Source: Spirosoma terrae
Lineage (GTDB): Bacteria; Bacteroidota; Bacteroidia; Cytophagales; Spirosomataceae
Assembly: GCF_010435915.1 (NCBI RefSeq)
Contig: NZ_JAAFZH010000002.1
Coordinates: forward strand, 62,001 to 126,000
DNA: 64,000 nt
Direction: 5' to 3'
Below, in pieces: positions 27,100 through 36,022 of the stretch. Made by a program: the position numbers and the translations under genes. Positions within the stretch are counted from its first letter, which is position 1; every line of letters begins with the position of its first letter. The notes beneath the pieces are model-generated. The model was not told the origin of the DNA and did not search any database. It saw only the letters and a program-made list of their open reading frames with translations.

Positions 27100-28140
27100 T
27101 TAAGCGGCTTGCCCCAGTCGATACGCTCCCGGTGTTACGCCTGTCCATTTTTTGAACGAGCGGAAAAAAACGCTGGGTTCAGCAAAACCTAGCAGATAAG
27201 CAATGTCGGTTGTACTCAGATTCGGTTCACGAAGGTGCTGAATGGCTAACTCTTTGCGAATATCGTCCAGTAATTGCTGATACGTAGTGCCTTCTTCTTT
27301 GAGGTGAAGCTGTAAGGTGCGAACGCCCATCGCCAGCCGGTCGGCAACGGTGGCTAGTGCCGGCTCTTCGCCTTTCATCAGAAAAATAATTTCGGCTTTA
27401 ACGCGGCTGCTGAGCGACGGTGTCCGTAACTGATTCAGTAAACTTGTCGCATGCTGGTCAAACATGGCCGACAGGCTCGGATTCGCGTTTAAAATCGGCG
27501 TGTTGAGCAGATCCGCATCGACATGCATGGCCGTTATGTTCGCTCCGAACGACAGTCTGGCCGGGCCGAAGACGCGTTCATGCTCACGGATGTCTGCCGG
27601 ACGGGGATAAGCGAAATGGATTTCCCGAACCGTAATACGTTCGCCCGTTAAGGCGCGCATGGCCGACAGATAGACCGATAACTCCGAGTTGAGTGTATGA
27701 TCGGGATAGATAATATCGGGGCTGATAATATGCAGGGTCAGCGCAAACGAATCGGTTGGATAGCCCGATTGGTTAGCAGGAATAAGGTGTCCTTTCGTGA
27801 CAATCCCTTCACAGACAATATCCTGATACTGGCATAGTTTTTCGAAGGCTTTACCCAGTGTAGGGCTGTGCATCATCACGTAGGCCAGCACACCAATCGC
27901 CACCGGGTTAACCATCTCGCCCAGTTTCAGGGCAATCGTAGAGTCGCCGGTTGCCGCTGTTGTTTCGCGCCAGAGGGCCTGCACCTGCCGGATTTCCACC
28001 CGCCCATCGGGGTCGCGTAATTGCTCCGGGTCAATACCGACGGCCTTGATCAGTTGCTCAGGGTTGGCTCCCAACTGACGAGCCGCAAACAGAATCAGGT
28101 TGATAGAGGCAATCGAGAGCGTATGGCTGGCAGTGGGCAT
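27100..28140 (-). CDS. AraC-family regulator with arabinose-binding-type N-terminus
   Basis: 346 residues. The N-terminal 200 residues (LIKAVGIDPEQLRDPDGRV, then GVLAYVMMHSPTLGKAF) match the Arabinose_bd domain common in OruR/ArgR-like AraC regulators. The C-terminal helix-turn-helix pair is LATVADRLAMGVRTLQLHL and STTDIAYLLGFAEPSVFFRSFK, closed by WTGVTPGAYR. It begins 10 bases after the BtuF-like gene on the same strand, so the two form an operon. The ligand is unknown. Confidence 0.88.
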   Translation of the reverse strand: MPTASHTLSIASINLILFAARQLGANPEQLIKAVGIDPEQLRDPDGRVEIRQVQALWRETTAATGDSTIALKLGEMVNPVAIGVLAYVMMHSPTLGKAFEKLCQYQDIVCEGIVTKGHLIPANQSGYPTDSFALTLHIISPDIIYPDHTLNSELSVYLSAMRALTGERITVREIHFAYPRPADIREHERVFGPARLSFGANITAMHVDADLLNTPILNANPSLSAMFDQHATSLLNQLRTPSLSSRVKAEIIFLMKGEEPALATVADRLAMGVRTLQLHLKEEGTTYQQLLDDIRKELAIQHLREPNLSTTDIAYLLGFAEPSVFFRSFKKWTGVTPGAYRLGQAA

Positions 28141-28150
28141 AACGAGGAGA

Positions 28151-28900
28151 TTAGTGAAAGAGCCGTTCGATTTCGCTACGCAATTTCCTAAAATAGTCCG
28201 GCGCTAGCAACAATCGGCTGCCATACCACGAAAATACTTCTCCGTCTACCAGTACGACTTTTGCCGAAGGGCAGATAGCCTGAAATTCCTCGATGTGCTT
28301 TTGGGAAAAGGGGTAGGGCTCCGACGAGAGAAAGATCAGGTCGGGTTGGGCACGTTTTAACGTATCAAGCGTAATTTCCGGATAGCGAGTTTCCTGAGCA
28401 AAAGCATTTTGAAACCCTGCCTGGGTCAGCATGGAATGGATGAATGTATCATTCGCGGCAACCATATATGGGTTTCGCCAGATGAAGTAAGCGACCGACT
28501 GACTGCTGAAACCAGGCATCGATAGAAACGACGTAGTGATACGTTGAATCAGGTCGTTTGCTTCTGGCTGTTTTCCTGTCAGATTACCCAGATTACGGAT
28601 CATGGCTAATGCATCGGCAATGGTTACCATGTCCGTTACGTGAACCGGATAATGCTGCTGCAAGTACTCAATTTCTGCTCGTGTATTCTCCTCCTTGTTG
28701 GCAATGATTAGATCGGGACGTAGCGCATGAATCCGCTCCATAGTCAGGGTTTTGGTTCCTCCCACAATTGACTTTCCTTTAACCCGGTCGGCGGGGTAGA
28801 CGCAGAACTTGGTGATGCCCACAATTTCGTCGTGTAAACCTAGTTCGAACAGGAGTTCAGTTTGCGATGGAACCAGTGAAATAATGCGTTTTGGAGGCAT
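28151..28900 (-). CDS. BtuF-like cobalamin/metal-chelate-binding protein without signal peptide
   Basis: 249 residues with the helical-backbone metal-receptor fold of ABC substrate-binding proteins for vitamin B12 and iron chelates: RIISLVPSQTELLFELGL at the start, FCVYPADRVKGKSIVGGTKT, RPDLIIANKEEN, and LFLSSEPYPF. These proteins are normally exported, but this one starts MPPKRIISLVPS with no signal peptide or lipobox, and no ATG upstream rescues one. No permease or ATPase genes are adjacent; the next gene is an AraC regulator. It could be a cytoplasmic chelate-binding protein. The family is sure; the ligand is a guess. Confidence 0.85.
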   Translation of the reverse strand: MPPKRIISLVPSQTELLFELGLHDEIVGITKFCVYPADRVKGKSIVGGTKTLTMERIHALRPDLIIANKEENTRAEIEYLQQHYPVHVTDMVTIADALAMIRNLGNLTGKQPEANDLIQRITTSFLSMPGFSSQSVAYFIWRNPYMVAANDTFIHSMLTQAGFQNAFAQETRYPEITLDTLKRAQPDLIFLSSEPYPFSQKHIEEFQAICPSAKVVLVDGEVFSWYGSRLLLAPDYFRKLRSEIERLFH

Positions 28901-28919
28901 AGAGCGGCCATTCAGTAGT

Positions 28920-28927
28920 CAAAAATA
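28920..28927 (-). promoter_or_regulatory. Putative -7 box for the BtuF-like gene
   Basis: The minus strand reads TATTTTTG here, an exact match to TAnnTTTG, 20 bases before the start codon. A TTTG element upstream is 30 bases away, too far for a standard -33 box, so support is partial. Confidence 0.3.
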
Positions 28928-29023
28928 CAGGTTTAACACCATTTTAGCGGCTTTTAGCAAATCTGTTTACGCCGATACAAATTAGTGTGCAACTTTTACA
29001 GTGGACTTACCCTCATTAGTTGT

Positions 29024-29851
29024 ATGAAAACACGAACATTCTCTTTGCTTCTTGCTGGAGTTTTAGCCGCTATACAGACGTTAGCCCAATCAACAACTGC
29101 TGGTTCGGGTAAAATTACGTACGAAGGCATGCGCCGGATCGACCGATCGCAGATGCGGATGTCTATCAATGGACAGGACGTTCGACCGGGTGGTGGCGAT
29201 GCGCCCGAAGGTATGCCCGACGTGATATCATTTACGCAGAAACTGGTTTTTTCGGGAACGATGGCCAAAGAAGAACGCGACCGTCCGCAGAATATGATGC
29301 GTCGGCGAATGGATGGCGATGGGACTACTGGCGGCAATGCCGGTGGTGGCCGTTCACGCGATTTTCGGATGAATGCGCCCTTTGACCAGCAAACATTCCT
29401 CGACCTGGCTAATCGGAAGCGCGTTGATGTAATGACCATTACAAAGGACTCTGTTCGTCAGGTTTATCGCTCAGAGCGGCCATTGCCCGAAGCCAGTGAT
29501 TGGAAAGACAGCGATAAAACGAAAAAAATTGCGGGCTATACGTGTCATAAAGCAACGGCCACGCATCGCAAGGAAACCTATACAATTTGGTACACGACCG
29601 ACCTGCCTTTTACCTACTCGCCCGTTGCCGATCTGACACCACCTAAAGGAGTTGTGCTACAAATCGAGTCGGATAACGAGTCGTATAAAGCATCGGCCAT
29701 AGCGATGGAGAACGTAGCGGCAAACACGGTTGAACCGCCTGCCGATGCGAAAGTCATTACGTCGGACGAAATGGAACAGATACGTCGGAAATCGATGGCC
29801 GATTTTCGCCAGCGTATGATGTCCAATATGCCGGCCATGCCACGTAATTAA
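29024..29851 (+). CDS. GLPGLI family protein
   Basis: 275 residues from ATG 29024 (MKTRTFSLLLAG), which gives a clean signal peptide ending TLAQS; 13 open codons upstream are discarded. Features of the Bacteroidota GLPGLI family are visible: KITYEGMRR near the start, KKIAGYTCHKATA, WYTTDLPF, and APxKGVVLQIE-like PPKGVVLQIES in the position of the name-giving motif. A methionine- and arginine-rich stretch occupies the middle. Members are exported and almost always lie beside outer-membrane receptors, as here (35 bases upstream). Their biochemical role is unknown; a part in metal uptake or export is only conjecture. Confidence 0.85.
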   Translation: MKTRTFSLLLAGVLAAIQTLAQSTTAGSGKITYEGMRRIDRSQMRMSINGQDVRPGGGDAPEGMPDVISFTQKLVFSGTMAKEERDRPQNMMRRRMDGDGTTGGNAGGGRSRDFRMNAPFDQQTFLDLANRKRVDVMTITKDSVRQVYRSERPLPEASDWKDSDKTKKIAGYTCHKATATHRKETYTIWYTTDLPFTYSPVADLTPPKGVVLQIESDNESYKASAIAMENVAANTVEPPADAKVITSDEMEQIRRKSMADFRQRMMSNMPAMPRN

Positions 29852-29885
29852 TCTGCCATTCTCCCACTGATTCTGCACGCCAGCC

Positions 29886-32870
29886 ATGAACTCTTTTTTC
29901 ACGCGCTATAGTCCTTTCGTTGCTCTTACACTGTTCATCTGCTGTCTGAGCCTGACCAGTGCTTTGGGACAAACCAAACCCGGAACAATCAAAGGATCCG
30001 TTGTTGATTCAACAACGCGGAAGCCACTGATGGAGGCCTCGGTATCGCTGATGCTGGCCCGTGATTCGTCGTTGGTTTCGTTTGAGATCACGGATGGTGA
30101 CGGCAAATTTTCGTTCAGTAACCTGGCCGAAGGGCAGTATCGCGTGTTTGTTACGTATGTGGGCTATCGGGCTGCGGTTAAACGTATTTCAATAACGGCG
30201 GCTGAGCCGGTGGGCGATGTGGGCGCGGTGGAACTACTGGCTCAATCGCAAACGCTTGCCGAAATATCCGTTAAGGGGGAGCAGGCGCCAATGGCTGTCA
30301 AAGGCGATACGTTAGAGTTTAATGCCGGTTCTTTTAAAACGCAGCCAAACGCGCAGGTAGAGGATTTGCTAAAAAAGATTCCGGGTGTGCAGGTCGACCG
30401 CGATGGAACCATCACAGCGCAGGGACAGTCGGTTACGAAAGTGCTGGTTGATGGAAAGCCGTTCTTTGGTAATGACCCCAAAATGGCTACCCGGAACTTG
30501 CCAGCCGATATTATCGACAAGGTGCAGGTGTTCGATCAGCTATCAGAACAGGCCGCTTTTAATGGCGTCGACGATGGCGACCGTTCTAAAACGATCAACA
30601 TCACCACTAAAAAAGATAAGCGCAAAGGTACGTTTGGACAGCAGTCGGTAGCTGTTGGGCCAAAACCCGGTGACGATCCGCGCTATGCCGTAAAAGGTAC
30701 GCTGAACCGATTCAATAACGGCGAACAGATATCGTTGCTGGGGATGGCGAACAACATAAACCAGCAGGGATTTACGGCCCAGGATCTGGGTCTTGGTAAT
30801 AACTTTGGCGGCAGTGGTCGGGGTTCCGGCGGGGGCGGTGGAGGAGGAGGCAGCTTTGTCCGGTCTGGCGGGGGCGGTGGAGGAAGCGGCAATGGGCAGG
30901 TCGGTAATAATGCCATTACGCAATCGTGGGCTGGCGGTATAAACTACAAAAATAGCTTTGGTAAAAAGATTGATCTGGCAGGAAGCTATAACGTATCGAA
31001 TACAAACACGTTGACCGAACAGAGCAGCCGTCGGGAAAATATATTGCCCAACTTCAATACGTCGGGAGGAACCACGACTCGGACGGATTCAACCTTTATT
31101 CGTAATCAGGTGAATGGATCTGACAATACAAATACTAACCATCGCGTCAACCTCCGACTCGATTATCGCATTGATTCATTAACGACGCTTCGGGTAATTC
31201 CGAACCTGTCATGGCTCAATTCGAACTACTCAAATACGAGTAATTCGCGGACGGTCAATTCCGAGGGAGCTACTACCAATACGGGCCTAACTAATTATAA
31301 TTCGACGGGCGACGGATTCAATGGTAATAATTCATTGCTGTTGCTACGTAAGTTCCGAAAGGTAGGCCGTACGTTTTCGGTGAACTGGAACGTAGCGATG
31401 AACAATCAGGATAATTCGGGCATCAACCAGTCGCAAACACGATCCAGTACGCCCTTATCGACCACCCTCGGAACGCCAGGAAGTCAGACGGCCAGTGATG
31501 GTATGTATGAACAAATCATCAACCAACGTAACGATCAGCTGAACCGCTCATTCACCAACAGCATCAATGTATCGTATACCGAACCCTTGTCGATGCGGCA
31601 AACGCTTGAATTTCACTATGCTTTGTCGAATAACCGGAACGAGTCGAACCGGGCCGTGAACGATTTCAATGAAGCAACGGGTGAGTATGATCGGCCGAAT
31701 GCGTATCTGAGCAATAACTTTCTCAATACGTTCCTGACCAATCGGGGGGGCGTAACGTGGCAGACCAAACGGCTAAAATACACCTATGCATTGGGCCTTG
31801 ATGGCCAGCAGGCTAACCTGAACTCCAATAGTCTTACAAGTGACATGGCTCTAAATCGGTCGTTTGCCAACCTGCTGCCCAACGCCCTCTTTACGTATAA
31901 TTTCGCCAAAAACACGACGTTACGATTCAATTATCGGACACGGATGAATGCGCCATCGGTGAACCAGTTGCAACCGGTGACTAATAACACCAATCCGCTG
32001 AACGTTCAGTTAGGTAATCTGGATCTGCAACCTGAATATAGCCATAACGTATCGCTGAATTTCAATCGCTTCAACCCCAGTACGTTCCGCAATATGTTTG
32101 TGTCGATCAATGCTAGTCGGACCGATAACAAAATTGTGAATTCAACTACGTTTTCACCTTCCGGTGCTCAAACAACCAAACCAAGGAATACGGATGGATA
32201 TTATACGGTGAATGGGTCTCTGGTGCTTGGGCGCCCTGTTAAAATAAGCGACAATCGGATCAATATTAATCTGAATACGAACGTAACGTATAATCAGGGG
32301 ACCAGCTTTATTAATGAGAAATCAAACCTGTCGCGAAACTGGCTGGTGACGCAGGGGCTGGGCCTGAATACGAACATTAACGAGAAGCTGGACGTAAATT
32401 TGTCCGGAAATATCAGCCTGCAATCGGCTAACTATTCGCTGCAGCCCCAGCAGAATACGACCTATCTGAACCAGACAGGGATGCTCGATCTGTTTTATCA
32501 GCTGCCCCTGCGTTTCACGTTCACCACAAACGTTACGTATAATAATTACGGAGGAGCTTCGGGGAGTTACAACCAGTCCTTTACGTTGCTAAACATGGCT
32601 TTGTCGCGCCAGTTGTTTAAACAGAATCAGGGCGAGTTGCGCTTTCAGGTCTTCGATTTGCTGAATCAGAACCGGAGCATTGTTCGGAACGTAACAGATA
32701 CCTACGTAGAGGAAGTGCAAAGCCGGGTGCTGAACCGGTATTTTACGGTGAGTTTTGTTTATAACCTACGCAACTTTGGCGCGGGTTTCACACCGCCCTC
32801 AAACAACCGATCCAATCGTCAGGGAATGGGTAGCGGGCAGGGAGGTCGTGGCTTCCGCCGAAACGAGTAG
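29886..32870 (+). CDS. Outer-membrane beta-barrel receptor (TonB-dependent type)
   Basis: 994 residues. Signal peptide ending TSALGQ, then a carboxypeptidase-regulatory-like domain (GTIKGSVVDSTTRKPL, DGDGKFSF), plug domain (VEDLLKKIPGVQVDRDG, VLVDGKPFFGNDPKMA) and a long barrel. A low-complexity glycine/serine segment at about residues 308-340 contains runs of eight and six glycines, probably an extracellular or periplasmic loop. The C-terminus is arginine- and glycine-rich (GMGSGQGGRGFRR), not the usual aromatic end. It follows a GLPGLI gene at 35 bases, a pairing common in Bacteroidota. The ligand is unknown. Confidence 0.88.
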   Translation: MNSFFTRYSPFVALTLFICCLSLTSALGQTKPGTIKGSVVDSTTRKPLMEASVSLMLARDSSLVSFEITDGDGKFSFSNLAEGQYRVFVTYVGYRAAVKRISITAAEPVGDVGAVELLAQSQTLAEISVKGEQAPMAVKGDTLEFNAGSFKTQPNAQVEDLLKKIPGVQVDRDGTITAQGQSVTKVLVDGKPFFGNDPKMATRNLPADIIDKVQVFDQLSEQAAFNGVDDGDRSKTINITTKKDKRKGTFGQQSVAVGPKPGDDPRYAVKGTLNRFNNGEQISLLGMANNINQQGFTAQDLGLGNNFGGSGRGSGGGGGGGGSFVRSGGGGGGSGNGQVGNNAITQSWAGGINYKNSFGKKIDLAGSYNVSNTNTLTEQSSRRENILPNFNTSGGTTTRTDSTFIRNQVNGSDNTNTNHRVNLRLDYRIDSLTTLRVIPNLSWLNSNYSNTSNSRTVNSEGATTNTGLTNYNSTGDGFNGNNSLLLLRKFRKVGRTFSVNWNVAMNNQDNSGINQSQTRSSTPLSTTLGTPGSQTASDGMYEQIINQRNDQLNRSFTNSINVSYTEPLSMRQTLEFHYALSNNRNESNRAVNDFNEATGEYDRPNAYLSNNFLNTFLTNRGGVTWQTKRLKYTYALGLDGQQANLNSNSLTSDMALNRSFANLLPNALFTYNFAKNTTLRFNYRTRMNAPSVNQLQPVTNNTNPLNVQLGNLDLQPEYSHNVSLNFNRFNPSTFRNMFVSINASRTDNKIVNSTTFSPSGAQTTKPRNTDGYYTVNGSLVLGRPVKISDNRININLNTNVTYNQGTSFINEKSNLSRNWLVTQGLGLNTNINEKLDVNLSGNISLQSANYSLQPQQNTTYLNQTGMLDLFYQLPLRFTFTTNVTYNNYGGASGSYNQSFTLLNMALSRQLFKQNQGELRFQVFDLLNQNRSIVRNVTDTYVEEVQSRVLNRYFTVSFVYNLRNFGAGFTPPSNNRSNRQGMGSGQGGRGFRRNE

Positions 32871-32899
32871 ACTCACACATGCATGTTTGAATGAATTCC

Positions 32900-32918
32900 C
32901 GAGGGCTTAGTGCCTTCG
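32900..32918 (+). terminator. Terminator of the receptor gene
   Basis: A 7-bp stem (32900-32906 with 32912-32918, one G-U pair) with a 5-nt loop is followed by TGAATTTTTATAA. It starts 30 bases after the receptor stop. Confidence 0.5.
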
Positions 32919-33118
32919 TGAATTTTTATAATAAGCGGTATAGCGTGTTGTTTCTATTGCTGGTTGCCGCGAATAATAGGTACAGGGTGTATGATCGTAA
33001 CATTAAATTTTACACATAACATAGGACTTGTTATAGAGTTATGGTCTTGATTTTCAGTTAGGTAAAATAATTGGCATCAAAATAATTCATTGAGAGTGTG
33101 GAAATTAATCCTCAATTA

Positions 33119-33150
33119 TTTGGCAATAATTCCACAATGCCATACATTTA
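33119..33150 (+). promoter_or_regulatory. Putative Bacteroidota promoter of the NlpC/P60 gene
   Basis: TTTG (33119-33122) and TACATTTA (33143-33150) are separated by 20 bases. This is a full -33 match and a -7 match with one mismatch at the last base. Transcription would start about 25 bases before the ATG at 33181. Confidence 0.5.
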
Positions 33151-33180
33151 TGATACCTAACTTGGTTTTAGCCTATACCT

Positions 33181-33759
33181 ATGACGAAGAAAATGCTCCT
33201 GACAGCACTAGCTGCTGTCTCGTTTGGCATCGTTCACGCCCAGACCGTATCGACCGTAACGCAAAGCGTACCCGCCGTAACTGATTCTAAGACCACCGTA
33301 CGTCACGAAGATCCCACCGTAACTACTACTTCGAAGTCATTTTACGAACAGATCCCACTCGTTAGTAATCTGCTTGATTTTGCCAAAGAGCACCTCTCCA
33401 TTCGCTACCGCTCGGGTGGCACCACCAAAAAAGGATTTGATTGTTCTGGGTTTACACGCTTCTGCTTTAGCCAGTTTGGCATTTCATTACCGCATTCAAG
33501 TGCTGCTCAGGGAAACGTAGGCGAGTCGATCAACAAATCAGATGCCAAGCCCGGCGATTTAATTTTGTTCAAAGGGCATAGCTCACGCGGTAGCCGCATC
33601 GGTCATGTAGGTTTAATTACCGAAGTGGTTGGCGACCAGATCAAGTTTATCCATTCGGCCTGGAACGGGGGCGTTCGCTATGATTATCTGCATGCTTCCT
33701 ATTACCAGCACCGCTTTGTAGGCGTCCGTCGCGTCATTGATATGATTGCTGAGAAATAG
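33181..33759 (+). CDS. NlpC/P60 (C40) cell-wall peptidase
   Basis: 192 residues. A signal peptide (MTKKMLLTALAAVSFGIVHAQ) leads to an exported protein, followed by a threonine-rich linker of about 35 residues and the NlpC/P60 domain from about residue 55. The catalytic cysteine is in FDCSGFTRFCF, the histidine in RIGHVGLITEV, and a third polar residue in FIHSAWNGG. Such enzymes cleave gamma-D-glutamyl-diaminopimelate or related bonds in peptidoglycan peptides. It appears to be a single-gene unit with its own promoter and a strong terminator. Confidence 0.92.
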   Translation: MTKKMLLTALAAVSFGIVHAQTVSTVTQSVPAVTDSKTTVRHEDPTVTTTSKSFYEQIPLVSNLLDFAKEHLSIRYRSGGTTKKGFDCSGFTRFCFSQFGISLPHSSAAQGNVGESINKSDAKPGDLILFKGHSSRGSRIGHVGLITEVVGDQIKFIHSAWNGGVRYDYLHASYYQHRFVGVRRVIDMIAEK

Positions 33760-33782
33760 TATCTCAGTAGTGTAATTATATA

Positions 33783-33815
33783 AAAAGGGAAATCGATGAC
33801 CTCGATTTCCCTTTT
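33783..33815. terminator. Bidirectional terminator between NlpC/P60 gene and argB
   Basis: A perfect 14-bp stem (33783-33796 with 33802-33815) and a 5-nt loop, with A and T runs at its ends, so it can work on both strands. It sits between convergent genes. Confidence 0.85.
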
Positions 33816-33838
33816 ACGTTTTGCAACTATTGATAGAA

Positions 33839-34621
33839 TTACTTTGTCAACGTAGTGCCGGCTCCCTGCTGAACGGCTGATGCAACTTCATCGGCGTGGC
33901 AGATAATTACTTTGGCTACGCCGTTATCGAGTGCTTTGAAGGCATTGTCGAGTTTGGGGATCATGCCTTTATTGATGGAACCAGCGGCTTTGTGCTCAGC
34001 ATACAGAGCCGGATTTAACTCGGTTATGACGCTATCGTCGTCGTCTGGATTAGCCAGAACACCTTTCTTTTCGAAGCAATAAACAAGCGTTACGTTGTTA
34101 TGGTGCGCCATATCGACGGCAATGGCAGAGGCCATTGTATCGGCATTGGTGTTCAGTAGCTCACCGGCGGTACTATACGTAATTGGTGCAAAAACGGGTG
34201 TGAGGTCCTGACGTAGAAAGAACTGGATCTGGCCCGAATCGACTTCCTGTATATCGCCGACCATACCATAATCGATGTCTTTTACAGGACGTTTTATGGC
34301 CAGCACCGTACCCGCGTCGGCTCCTGTTAATCCAATGGCATTAACATCCAGCGCCTGAAGCTGTGCTACAATCTGTTTATTGACTAAGCCGCCGTAGACC
34401 ATGGTTACGACATCGAGCATGGGCTGGTCGGTAATCCGACGACCGTCTACCATGGTGGTTTTGATTCCTAGTTTTTCAGCAACCTGTGTCGCTATTTTTC
34501 CGCCACCATGAATAAGGATTTTAGCACCCGGAATGCTGGAAAAAGAAGTCAAAAATCGTGTTAATGCGGCCGGGTTATCAATAACATTGCCACCTATTTT
34601 AATAACTGTAAGGGTATCCAT
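33839..34621 (-). CDS. argB: N-acetylglutamate kinase (argB)
   Basis: 260 residues from ATG 34621 (MDTLTVIKIGGN); a TTG start six codons upstream is possible. It is an amino-acid kinase that phosphorylates the acylated glutamate in the second step of arginine synthesis. Visible motifs: KIGGNVID at the N-terminus, LIHGGGKIA for phosphate binding, GRRITDQPMLDVV for acylglutamate binding, and NTNADTMASAIA. The last gene of the minus-strand arginine group, it starts 26 bases after argF'. Because the neighbouring transcarbamylase is of the succinyl-type, this kinase may accept N-succinylglutamate; that is inference. Confidence 0.92.
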   Translation of the reverse strand: MDTLTVIKIGGNVIDNPAALTRFLTSFSSIPGAKILIHGGGKIATQVAEKLGIKTTMVDGRRITDQPMLDVVTMVYGGLVNKQIVAQLQALDVNAIGLTGADAGTVLAIKRPVKDIDYGMVGDIQEVDSGQIQFFLRQDLTPVFAPITYSTAGELLNTNADTMASAIAVDMAHHNNVTLVYCFEKKGVLANPDDDDSVITELNPALYAEHKAAGSINKGMIPKLDNAFKALDNGVAKVIICHADEVASAVQQGAGTTLTK

Positions 34622-34646
34622 AACTAGTTGAAGGCTCAAGCGACGC

Positions 34647-35615
34647 CTACATGCCTTGTAAAATTTCTTTCAGAACGGCCTGGGCCGACCATTCGCGGTT
34701 GGCGGCCTGTTCGATAACCAGCGAGTGGGGGCTATCCAGCACTTCATCCGCCACTTTCAGGTTACGGCGAACCGGCAGGCAGTGCATGAATTTTCCGTTG
34801 TTGCTACGTCGGATATCGTCCATCGTGACCGCCCAGGAAGGGTCCTGGGTGAGCACCTGCCCATACTGCGTGTAGGACGACCAGTTTTTGCCATAAATGA
34901 AATCGGCTCCTTCAAAGGCTTCATCCTGATTGTAAATGACTTTCGCATTGCCCACAAACTCAGGAGCAAGTTCGTACCCTTCCGGGTGCGTAATGACGAA
35001 ATCAACATCGCCGGAGTTGGCGCGGGCGTTCATCCATTCGCTGAAGGAATTGGCTACGGCCTGTGGTAGTGGTTTGAAATGGGGTAGCCACGTTAAGACT
35101 ACTTTGGGGCGTTTGATACCTGATTGAGCTTTCGCTTCTTCGATGGTAATACAATCGGCGAGCGATTGAAGCGGATGGCGCGTTGCCGATTCCAGATTAA
35201 CAATCGGTACGTTTGCGTATTTGGCAAACTGGTGCATCACCTGCTCTTTGTAATCCTTTTCGCGATCTTTAAGCTCGGCAAAAGCACGGATACCAATGAT
35301 GTCACAATAACGACCAATAACGGCGGCTGCTTCCCGAACGTGTTCGGCTTTGTCGCCATTCATAAACACGCCCTCTTCCATTTCCAGCCCCCAGCTATCC
35401 TGGCCGACGTTCATGGTCATTACGTTCAACCCCAGGTTTTGGGCCGCCTTTTGAGTGCTAAGGCGGGTACGTAAGCTGGAGTTGAAGAAAATCAGGCCAA
35501 TGGTTTTATTTTTTCCGAGGTGCTGATTGGCAAAGGGACTAGCCTTGGCGTCGCGGCCAGATTGTATAAGCGCATCGAGGTCAGAGACATCGGCGAGGGA
35601 GAGAAAATTAGTCAT
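34647..35615 (-). CDS. argF': N-succinyl/N-acetylornithine carbamoyltransferase (argF')
   Basis: 322 residues. It transfers the carbamoyl group to the acylated ornithine in the Bacteroidota and Xanthomonas variant of arginine synthesis. The carbamoyl-phosphate site is FFNSSLRTRLST (about residues 43-54), and the second is ATRHPLQSLAD. HCLPVRRN lies near the C-terminus. The segment NGDKAEH (residues 86-92) covers the position that separates the two enzyme types: proline 90 in the Bacteroides succinyl enzyme, glutamate 92 in the Xanthomonas acetyl enzyme. Here residue 90 is alanine. The rest of the sequence is closer to the succinyl type. It lies between the toxin-antitoxin-like pair and argB. 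Confidence 0.92.
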   Translation of the reverse strand: MTNFLSLADVSDLDALIQSGRDAKASPFANQHLGKNKTIGLIFFNSSLRTRLSTQKAAQNLGLNVMTMNVGQDSWGLEMEEGVFMNGDKAEHVREAAAVIGRYCDIIGIRAFAELKDREKDYKEQVMHQFAKYANVPIVNLESATRHPLQSLADCITIEEAKAQSGIKRPKVVLTWLPHFKPLPQAVANSFSEWMNARANSGDVDFVITHPEGYELAPEFVGNAKVIYNQDEAFEGADFIYGKNWSSYTQYGQVLTQDPSWAVTMDDIRRSNNGKFMHCLPVRRNLKVADEVLDSPHSLVIEQAANREWSAQAVLKEILQGM

Positions 35616-35671
35616 GTAGTATGGTAAAAGTACTTACTATTGTTATCAGTGGCGTCAGAGCACATACCTAA

Positions 35672-36022
35672 CTATTTAATACGTCGTTGACGTATTTTGT
35701 CATTTTCGACAACTGTATGCATACGCTCAAGCTGATAATTTGCTTTTAGTAAATTCATAATGATGTAGGCAGGGTCTTCGGCTTTGATATTTGTTAAACG
35801 GAAGTAGATAACTCCTGGAGGCTGATAGCCAAATTTGAAAATTAATGTTCCGTAATCACTGTCGAACGTAAGAATAATTCGACCTTCTTCAATGGAAAAA
35901 TGCGTTACGTCGATATCCGTTATACTGGGCATGTCATAAGCAATATGCTTAATATCAAATCCTGACTCAGCTAGTAATCGGAAGGCTGCAATGGGAAAGT
36001 TTTCATCCGCCAGAAATTTCAT
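35672..36022 (-). CDS. DUF5615 PIN-like protein (probable toxin)
   Basis: 116 residues resembling the DUF5615/Mut7-C PIN-like family: MKFLADENFP at the N-terminus with conserved acidic residues, a middle block EEGRIILTFDSDYG, and PPGVIYFRL. These acidic residues match the metal site of PIN nucleases. It overlaps the upstream DUF433 gene by 4 bases, the usual arrangement of VapBC-like modules in which DUF433 is the antitoxin. Toxicity is inferred from the family and arrangement. It follows a separate terminator after argD. Confidence 0.85.
   Translation of the reverse strand: MKFLADENFPIAAFRLLAESGFDIKHIAYDMPSITDIDVTHFSIEEGRIILTFDSDYGTLIFKFGYQPPGVIYFRLTNIKAEDPAYIIMNLLKANYQLERMHTVVENDKIRQRRIK

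Larger units (their letters stand above)
32871..33180. other. Intergenic region between receptor and NlpC/P60 gene
   Basis: 310 bases. The first part holds a short terminator (32900-32918) and the end holds a good promoter match for the NlpC/P60 gene (33119-33150). The middle is AT-rich and contains nothing else I can support. Confidence 0.5.

Noticed and set aside
30683..30916. Minus-strand proline-rich reading frame opposite the glycine run
   Set aside because: It is only the complement of the glycine-rich coding segment of the receptor gene.
34725..35069. Plus-strand frames opposite argF'
   Set aside because: Shadow of the argF' coding sequence with no recognisable protein.
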